Shown: in pieces, positions 57,921 to 64,000 of the stretch | Layout: the number at the start of each line of letters is the position of its first letter | Numbering within the stretch: the stretch's first letter is position 1 | From: Trichomonas vaginalis G3 | Taxonomy: Eukaryota > Parabasalia > Trichomonadida > Trichomonadidae | Direction: 5' to 3' | DNA: 64,000 nt | Assembly (NCBI RefSeq): GCF_026262505.1 | Contig: NC_067207.1 | Location: 20,428,082-20,492,081, forward strand | Program-made: the position numbers and the translations under genes | The notes under the pieces: generated by a model | What the model saw: the letters and a program-made list of their open reading frames with translations, nothing else | Database searches by the model: none | Told to the model about the DNA's origin: nothing

Positions 57921-58530
57921 ATATGGTTTCGTTAATGGTTTTAGGTTATTCAATAATTATTTATTTTTGAAGAACTGATGAGGTCACCGGGTCACCAGGT
58001 CACCAGGTAATTTTAACTTCTCTGAAAAAATGAGACAACATGACATTTTGACAACAGTCATGGAAATATATTTTTATCGTTAATGGTTTCATTAATGGTT
58101 TTAGGTTATTCAATAATTATTTATTTTTGAAGAACTGATGAGGTCACCGGGTCACCAGGTCACCAGGTAATTTTAACTTCTCTGAAAAAATGAGACAACA
58201 TGACATTTTGACAACATCACTGGAAATATATTTTTATCGTTAATGGTTTTAGGTTATTCAATAATTATTTATTTTTGAAGAACTGATGAGGTCACCGGGT
58301 CACCAGGTCACCAGGTAATTTTAACTTCTCTGAAAAAATGAGACAACATGACATTTTGACAACAGTCATGGAAATATATTTTTATCGTTAATGGTTTCGT
58401 TAATGGTTTTAGGTTATTCAATAATTATTTATTTTTGAATAACTAATGAGGTCACCGGGTCACCAGGTCACCAGGTAATTTTAACTTCTCTGAAAAAATG
58501 AGACAACATGACATTTTGACAACAGTCATG
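57921..58530. repeat. Direct repeat array with GGTCACC iterons, four copies
   Basis: Four copies of a 148-160-bp unit. Each holds AGGTCACCGGGTCACCAGGT plus one more GGTCACC-type step (8-bp iterons; cores at 57981, 58141, 58289, 58449), then TGAGACAACATGACATTTTG. A partial, diverged unit lies at about 57100-57180. The array lies directly upstream of the primase-helicase gene, whose ATG follows TTTTTATTCCTATATAA. The inverse array is at 61021-61380. Confidence 0.8.
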
Positions 58531-58597
58531 GAAATATGATGTAGCCCAAAAATAAAGTTAGTTTTAAAATTATTTTTATTTTTTTATTCCTATATAA

Positions 58598-60919
58598 ATG
58601 ACGGCAACAAACAACAACAGTGACTATATCGTTTCTGATGAAAAAGTTATTGATTCATTAGTTGAGGAATTAGTTGTGGCAACAAACAACAACAGTGACT
58701 ATATCGTTTCTGATGAAAAAGTTATTGATTCATTAGTTGAGGAATTAGCTGAGGAATTAGTTGTAGCAGAAACTAAAACCCTCAACGAAAGAATTGGTGA
58801 AAACATGATTGATTTACATAACTATCTCAAACATGATGGAGGAAGAGGAAGGAAAACTGGTATGGCTTTATTAGTAAATAAAATTCCAAATTTAACGATT
58901 ATAGATGTTGATATCAATAAATCATACGATGATGAACTTAAAGAAACAGTTAGAAAAGACATTTTATCAAAACTTTCGGATAAAGATGTTATCGTTAAAA
59001 CCGCTTCAGGAGGTCTTCACATTTATTGCAACACTAATTTCTTCTATGCAGTTTCGAACAGAATGATTAAATGTTATTCCTGCAATGATTATGATATTGA
59101 TATAATGACTTCAATGGATGATTCAAAGCGTTCATTAGTGGTTATGGCTGATTCAAGAGTTCGCAAGAATGCAACAGAACCAATCAAAACATACTCATTC
59201 ATTCGTGGAAGTTATGATTCAACATTAACTAGAACAGTGAATGATATATTAAATGATTTGAATATTAAGGTAAGAGTTGAACAAAAGAACGAAGAAATAA
59301 AGACCATCATGAATGAAAACAAAGATGTAAACATTGACGATAAACTTGCCCAGAGCATAGTTGATGGTATGAGTGATTTTGAAGTACATAATGACGGTGG
59401 AAACATGAATTTAGAAAAAGAAGTTACATTATTCACACTGTTTCAAGCAATTAATTCGTTACCTAATCATTTAATTAATGAAGCATACGACAACGTTTAT
59501 AACTTCTGCAATTTAACAGAAAATGCAAAAAGTAATTTTGAAAAAGCACGTTGTAGATATGCATATTTAATGACTTCTCCATTTGTTTTGGTGAAGATTC
59601 TAAAACTATATCAAAAGGAATATTATGATAAATATGTTTTGCCTTTATTACATAAGCCAAAAATAACATTTGATATCAAACTTGATGACTCGTTTTTGAT
59701 AACAGATATTAGACATAAGGCTGAAAATCATCAGTATAAAAACAGTTCTGAAGTAATTGAGGATTTATCACATGTAATCCGTTTTGTAGATTGTGGAAAC
59801 AAATATTTCATTCAAAAGGACTACAATATCCACGATAAAATGAATCAAATATCATTCGTTCTTCAATCAAACATGAAAGAGTCACTTAAAATGATTAAAT
59901 TATTTAAAGAAGAAGGTAAAACAATAACAGCATGGGATGTACTACTAAATCAATTGTCTTCATTAACCGTTAAGGGTGTTTGCTTTAAATCTGATTCCCC
60001 AGATGTTTTCTCAACATTTCAAGGTTATAAATACAACATTCTCGAAAAGCCTGATTACTCAAAAATTGAAATGTTTATGAATTTCATTAAAGAAGCCATT
60101 TGTGATAATAACGATGAAGTGTATAAATACCTTCTCGGCTGGATTGCATCAATGATTCAACATCCTGGAATCAAGAATGAAACAGCAATTATTTTGAAAG
60201 GACTTCAGGGAACAGGTAAAAACAGATTTACAGACATTATTTCTGAACTTCTCGCCGGTTATTCATGTAAAAACATTACTGAAATAAGTGAGTTAACGGG
60301 TAATTTCAATTCAGTAGTTGAGAATAAAATGTTTCTTGTACTTAATGAACTCAAGAATGTGGGTGAAGATAGACTCGCAAACTTCAACGCTTTGAAATCA
60401 ATTATTACGGATAATGAGATAAGAATTAATGAAAAGAATCAACCCAGAAGAACAGCACAGAATGTTGCAAACTTCATTTTCGTAACTAATAACGTTTACC
60501 CTGTCAAAATTGAAGCTGGAGACAGAAGATATGTAGTTTTAAGAGTTAATGGTAAATTTAAGGGTCAATTTGATTATTTCAAGAATTTGATGAATTCATG
60601 CACAAAGGAATTTTATGATAATTTACTGACGTATTTTATGCAATATGACCTTTCATCATTTAATGTACGAATCATACCGATGACTGAAGCCAAACAAGAT
60701 TTAATTGAATTATCATCAAATCCTTTAGATGTATGGATAAATACACATTATGATGAATTGTGTGCAGGTATGACATCGGAGTTATGCAAACCATCAGACA
60801 TGAAAGACAAGAATTTTCAAATGAGTATTAAGGATAAATGTGATAGGAAACAAAGAAAAATAGATGGTAAACAGACATGGTATTATGTTTTGAAAGAAGA
60901 AATGAAAGGATTATATTAA
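58598..60919 (+). CDS. Primase-helicase (AEP-like primase plus SF3 helicase), 773 aa
   Basis: Residues 60-220 have the archaeo-eukaryotic primase pattern: 'IIDVDINK' (catalytic DxD at 103-105) and 'TASGGLHIYC' (SGGxH at 137-141), with 'DYDIDIM' as a third acidic block. Residues 450-700 are an SF3/D5 helicase: Walker A 'GLQGTGKN' (about 535), motif B 'MFLVLNELKN', motif C 'FIFVTNN' and 'GDRRYVVLRV'. The N-terminus has a perfect 25-residue tandem duplication. It should start and unwind element DNA. The helicase half is clearly related to the protein at 31819, which lacks the primase. The frame looks whole and is flanked by inverted iteron arrays. Confidence 0.88.
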   Translation: MTATNNNSDYIVSDEKVIDSLVEELVVATNNNSDYIVSDEKVIDSLVEELAEELVVAETKTLNERIGENMIDLHNYLKHDGGRGRKTGMALLVNKIPNLTIIDVDINKSYDDELKETVRKDILSKLSDKDVIVKTASGGLHIYCNTNFFYAVSNRMIKCYSCNDYDIDIMTSMDDSKRSLVVMADSRVRKNATEPIKTYSFIRGSYDSTLTRTVNDILNDLNIKVRVEQKNEEIKTIMNENKDVNIDDKLAQSIVDGMSDFEVHNDGGNMNLEKEVTLFTLFQAINSLPNHLINEAYDNVYNFCNLTENAKSNFEKARCRYAYLMTSPFVLVKILKLYQKEYYDKYVLPLLHKPKITFDIKLDDSFLITDIRHKAENHQYKNSSEVIEDLSHVIRFVDCGNKYFIQKDYNIHDKMNQISFVLQSNMKESLKMIKLFKEEGKTITAWDVLLNQLSSLTVKGVCFKSDSPDVFSTFQGYKYNILEKPDYSKIEMFMNFIKEAICDNNDEVYKYLLGWIASMIQHPGIKNETAIILKGLQGTGKNRFTDIISELLAGYSCKNITEISELTGNFNSVVENKMFLVLNELKNVGEDRLANFNALKSIITDNEIRINEKNQPRRTAQNVANFIFVTNNVYPVKIEAGDRRYVVLRVNGKFKGQFDYFKNLMNSCTKEFYDNLLTYFMQYDLSSFNVRIIPMTEAKQDLIELSSNPLDVWINTHYDELCAGMTSELCKPSDMKDKNFQMSIKDKCDRKQRKIDGKQTWYYVLKEEMKGLY

Positions 60920-61020
60920 CAGGTTGAACCAAACGATAATGAGGATTCATTTACTGACGATGAAATACATGTAAATGAAGCTTTATAAAGTGTGATTTGA
61001 ATTTATTTTTGCCTTCCTCC

Positions 61021-61380
61021 AGTGATGTTGTCAAAATGTCATGTTGTCTCATTTTTTCAGAGAAGTTAAAATTACCTGGTGACCTGGTGACCCGGTGACC
61101 TCATCAGTTATTCAAAAATAAATAATAAGTGCCTTCCTCCAGTGATGTTGTCAAAATGTCATGTTGTCTCATTTTTTCAGAGAAGTTAAAATTACCTGGT
61201 GACCTGGTGACCCGGTGACCTCATCAGTTATTCAAAAATAAATAATAAGTGCCTTCCTCCAGTGATGTTGTCAAAATGTCATGTTGTCTCATTTTTTCAG
61301 AGAAGTTAAAATTACCTGGTGACCTGGTGACCCGGTGACCCCATCAGTTATTCAAAAATAAATAATTACTGAATAACCTA
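61021..61380. repeat. Inverted iteron array, three 120-bp copies
   Basis: Three exact-length 120-bp units (61021, 61141, 61261), the inverse of the array at 57921-58530, each with three GGTGACC-type 8-bp iterons. They are almost identical to each other, so they arose recently. Together the two arrays bracket the primase-helicase gene. Confidence 0.85.
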
Positions 61381-61410
61381 AAACCATTAATGAAACCATT
61401 AACAATAACA

Positions 61411-62517
61411 TAGGGTTGTTAAAAATATCAAAAATTAGCGTTTTGAAGACACCATGGTGTCTTATAATTTTCCCTTCCTTATTGGCGTGTAGAAATAAAT
61501 GCGCCAATAGATTGAAGAAGAAGAATTGTTTTTCTCTTAATGAACTTTAATCCTTTTGATATAAGAATATTAAAAACATTAATATAATTTCGATTTCGGA
61601 AATTAAATTTCCAAATTTTTTGTCGATTTCGGAAATAACAGGATCCCGCATCCAACACGCAACAACAAAACACAAAACACACTTTTTGGTTCTTTCATCG
61701 TTTTAATCGTAATTTATGTAATACATGATTTGGATAAATTTTACAAAAATAGAACCTATATTATATTCTTTTCAAAGATTCTTGCAAATCATCAAAAATA
61801 ATTGTATTTTAAAAAACAATCAAATTATCCTTTCATTATTTTAAACATAAATTAGTTTTTATGATTGACTAAAGCAATCATATTTATTCATCATTAAAAA
61901 AATAATATTTGAGAGTTATTTCAAAAAAAACACTTTGAATTTATTAATTTGTCTCAATTTCAGTATTATAAATTTTTATAATTTCAATATTTTGAAATAC
62001 ACTTTTTAATATTTCAATATTTATGATATTTCAATGTATTAAGTGGTCTCAAATTGAGCTTCTCAAATATAAGTTGGCCTATTCAAATAATAAAATTAAA
62101 TAATATTTAAGATAATAAATAAAAGTGATTGAGGTCATAGCAAAACGGCTGTTTCAGTCATTAATTCTTAAAAATAAAAAGGGTAAAAACTAAATACAAT
62201 GGGTAAAATTCAATAGTGTCTGTGCTATCGTTCAATTTGAAGGTGTCTTTTGAAACCGCAAGACACATTGAATTTTTGAATAGTGTATTATGGTTTGACA
62301 GACACCAATGAAAAAAATAAAATAATATTTATTTTAAATATATAAGATCCTTATATAAAATATAAATATTTTATCGTTTTATTTTCTTGTTTTAGAAATG
62401 TTTTTTATTGAAAAATCAATAAAACTAACTCCAAAATAAAATTTTTGATTTAAAGACACTATGATGACACCAGGCAAATCTTCCAAGACACCTATCGTCG
62501 GGAATCTAACAACCCTA
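61411..62517. mobile_element. Non-autonomous hAT-like DNA transposon, 1107 bp
   Basis: The ends are TAGGGTTGTTA and its inverse TAACAACCCTA, 11 bp perfect. They are flanked by the 8-bp direct repeat CAATAACA (61403-61410 and 62518-62525). Eight-bp duplications and termini of YARNG form fit hAT elements. No transposase frame is present. AGACAC/GTGTCT motifs recur near both ends, including the 16-bp palindrome AGACACCATGGTGTCT at 61447-61462, as expected for subterminal transposase sites. It is inserted next to the iteron array of element 3. Confidence 0.8.
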
Positions 62518-62546
62518 CAATAACATCAAATTTTATTTTTATATAA

Positions 62547-62657
62547 ATGGATACCCCACAAGCTCAAAATTTACCACAAATCATAATAAGGGAGGAAATG
62601 ATAAAAATGATGCAAGAACAAATTAAAAACAACAAACCACAAAAACCGAGAAGATGA
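62547..62657 (+). CDS. Small Gln/Lys-rich peptide, 36 aa
   Basis: It starts MDTPQAQNLPQIIIREEMIK and ends in a basic 'NNKPQKPRR' tail. The ATG follows AATTTTATTTTTATATAA, the element 3 start motif, which supports a real gene despite the size. The transposon insertion lies 20-30 bp upstream, so its promoter may be affected. Convergent with the next gene. Confidence 0.4.
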   Translation: MDTPQAQNLPQIIIREEMIKMMQEQIKNNKPQKPRR

Positions 62658-62667
62658 GGAATAAAAA

Positions 62668-62940
62668 TTAAATTTGGATTGAGTTTAAATATTCATCTTT
62701 ATTAAATTCATCTCTTCTAATCAATTTATTTATTCTATTAAATTCTTTTATTTTTGCTTCACTCAGTTTAAGGATTGAACGGTAAGTTTTTAATTTTTCG
62801 ATTATTTCTTTCCTCTCTTGATCATTTTCAACCCCACCACATTGCGGCTTCTTTTTATAATAGCATATTTTTGATTTAATTCTGTTTAGTTTCTTTTTAT
62901 ATTCATCGTCCGGACTCTTGGTTGCTTCGTTGTCACTCAT
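62668..62940 (-). CDS. Small basic coiled-coil protein, 90 aa
   Basis: It starts MSDNEATKSPDDEYKKKLNR, is Lys-rich and helical ('RIKSKICYYKKKPQCGGVEN', 'RKEIIEKLKTYRSILKLSEA'). It lies 20 bp downstream of the integrase on the same strand. A DNA-binding or core role is possible; no family recognised. Confidence 0.5.
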   Translation of the reverse strand: MSDNEATKSPDDEYKKKLNRIKSKICYYKKKPQCGGVENDQERKEIIEKLKTYRSILKLSEAKIKEFNRINKLIRRDEFNKDEYLNSIQI

Positions 62941-62960
62941 TTCTTACGAAATAAAAAAAA

Positions 62961-64000
62961 TTAAATATTATTTAAATATAATGGAGTAATAAAATAAATC
63001 GGAATTTCTATTAATTGATTGTTAACCTCAACTAATGCATTACCGTTAATATATCTAACAAATTCAGCTATTGTGTCAAATCTTCGTCTTCTTTTTGTCA
63101 TTGATTTATCAGTTTTTCCATAATCGAGATGAATCAAAACTTTATCCCCTTGTTTAAAATTCATGAGCCCCGAATTAATTTGTTCACGTTTAACATCATT
63201 TAACCTTTCCATTTGCTTTCTAATATATTCCCATTCTTTTGAAATATCATTTTTCATTTCCACTGGTTTCATGTTTATAGTTCTATGCCATGTATTATTG
63301 TAATAATATACTAACTGCTGTATGATGGAGTCATGATTTCCATCCCAGTATATCTGACCGTTAACCCCTAACGCATCTCTAAGAGTTCTCATTACCGCAT
63401 CAACTATTTTATTATGAAACGTATATGGAGAGGATGAAAAGTAAAAATTAATTTGTGGGAAATAATGAGCCATAGCTGCCTGAAATCCTTTATCACCATC
63501 ACCCCTGATATTATCTACTCTTTCATGATCTAGTAAGTATTGAATAGCTCTTCTTGTTTCCTGTTCTGTTTTCCCTTTCACCGGAATGCAATATAAATAT
63601 CTGGTGTTAATGTTAATGGCGAATAAATAAGTAACGTTCCTTTTGAATATTCTAAATGATCGATTTCGTATGAATATGGATGTGGGCAAATGAGGGCGAC
63701 TAAATTTTTCCTTTAACGGTTGAATTTTTGGGTCAATTGGTTTATTTAATATCTTGAAATCCTTTTTAAAATCTTTTTGCTTCTTAAATGTTTGAAATGG
63801 ATATAATAAAGTGAATGATGAAGGATTAACTGAAGGAGGAGGAGTACTACTGTTGGAGGTTTTGGTGTTGCAAGTGGTTTAATTTTATCTGCTTTGATTT
63901 TGGATTTCATTCCTCCTTTCATTAATTCTGGATGTATTTTATTCATTTGTTTTAAATATACTGTATATAAAGGTTTGATATACTTTCCTGCTTCGAGTTT
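62961..64000 (-). pseudogene. Element 3 integrase (rve type), cut by the right edge, probably broken once
   Basis: The rve core is clear: 'VTYLFAININTRYLYCIPVK' as the first strand region, 'NIRGDGDKGFQAAMAHYF' and 'HNKIVDAVMRTLRD' for the second and third acidic blocks, then 'YYNNTWHRTINMKPVEM'. The tail 'NFKQGDKVLIHLDYGK' and 'RRRRFDTIAEFV' is the SH3/chromo-like DNA-binding part, as in the element 1 integrase. N-terminal sequence continues to the window edge ('LKQMNKIHPELMKGG'). Confidence 0.8.

Larger units (their letters stand above)
48599..64000. mobile_element. Polinton-like element 3, different lineage, right end outside window
   Basis: It carries major and minor capsid proteins, a packaging ATPase, tail fibre, KilA-N protein, primase-helicase and integrase, so it is Polinton-like. 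The core proteins are only distantly similar to those of element 2. Most genes are preceded by TTTATTTTTA-type sequence and TATAAATG. No polymerase gene is in view. Most genes look whole; about three breaks are apparent. A hAT-like transposon is inserted at 61411-62517. The left boundary is uncertain (47.9-48.6 kb). The age of the element is not measurable here for lack of a second copy. Confidence 0.8.

Noticed and set aside
57921-58530. Iteron repeats considered as long terminal repeats of a retroelement
   Set aside because: No reverse transcriptase or primer-binding site is present, and the second array is inverted and contains several short units rather than one LTR.
61479-61682. Possible Cys-rich protein inside the hAT-like transposon
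   Set aside because: Lies wholly in non-coding transposon sequence, 67 residues, no motif; treated as chance.

Overview
The window is AT-rich, intron-free eukaryotic DNA that looks like Trichomonas vaginalis or a close trichomonad. That reading rests on an ankyrin-repeat protein with a long acidic tail and a C-terminal membrane anchor, a compact Ser/Thr kinase gene, start codons sitting a few bases after short AT motifs, and an unusual load of large Polinton (Maverick) elements with integrase, protein-primed polymerase, capsid, packaging ATPase and phage-like tail-fibre genes. The organism call is inference; no rRNA, tRNA or marker gene was seen.

Layout. 1-8620: right arm of a Polinton (element 1) whose left end lies outside the window. 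8621-24460: host island with a protein kinase, a small basic unknown gene, a giant decayed ankyrin gene (12163-21294) and a coiled-coil gene on the minus strand. 24466-47895: a Polinton of about 23.4 kb with both ends present (element 2), with short inverted terminal repeats, homopolymer edges and a candidate AATGA target duplication. 47901-48598: AT-rich sequence without a clear gene. 48599-64000: a third Polinton-like element (element 3) of a different lineage, cut by the right edge, with a 1.1-kb non-autonomous hAT-like DNA transposon inside it (61411-62517).

Elements 1 and 2 share a nearly identical right arm of about 6.3 kb (2358-8597 and 41453-47877): integrase, tail fibre, a 282-residue protein, small basic and membrane peptides, a Dam-like adenine methyltransferase, and a tiny basic ORF that ends inside the terminal repeat. 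To the left of that arm they are unrelated. Element 2 then carries polymerase, an island of unfamiliar genes including a coiled-coil/HNH protein, the packaging ATPase, an SF3 helicase, minor and major capsid proteins and a large Gln/Pro-rich protein. Element 3 has its own capsid pair, ATPase, KilA-N protein, primase-helicase and integrase. It also carries a tail fibre whose distal two thirds are closely similar to those in elements 1 and 2, which points to exchange between lineages.

The elements are treated as fossils. Elements 1 and 2 look young because their arms are almost identical, yet many genes are broken once or a few times, so element 2 as a whole has well over ten breaks. Most genes of element 3 in view look whole. 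The features most worth a second look are the shuffled tail fibres, the inverted GGTCACC iteron clusters around the primase-helicase, the accessory island at 35.1-39.2 kb, the doubled left terminus of element 2, and three different start-proximal motifs that separate the gene sets.
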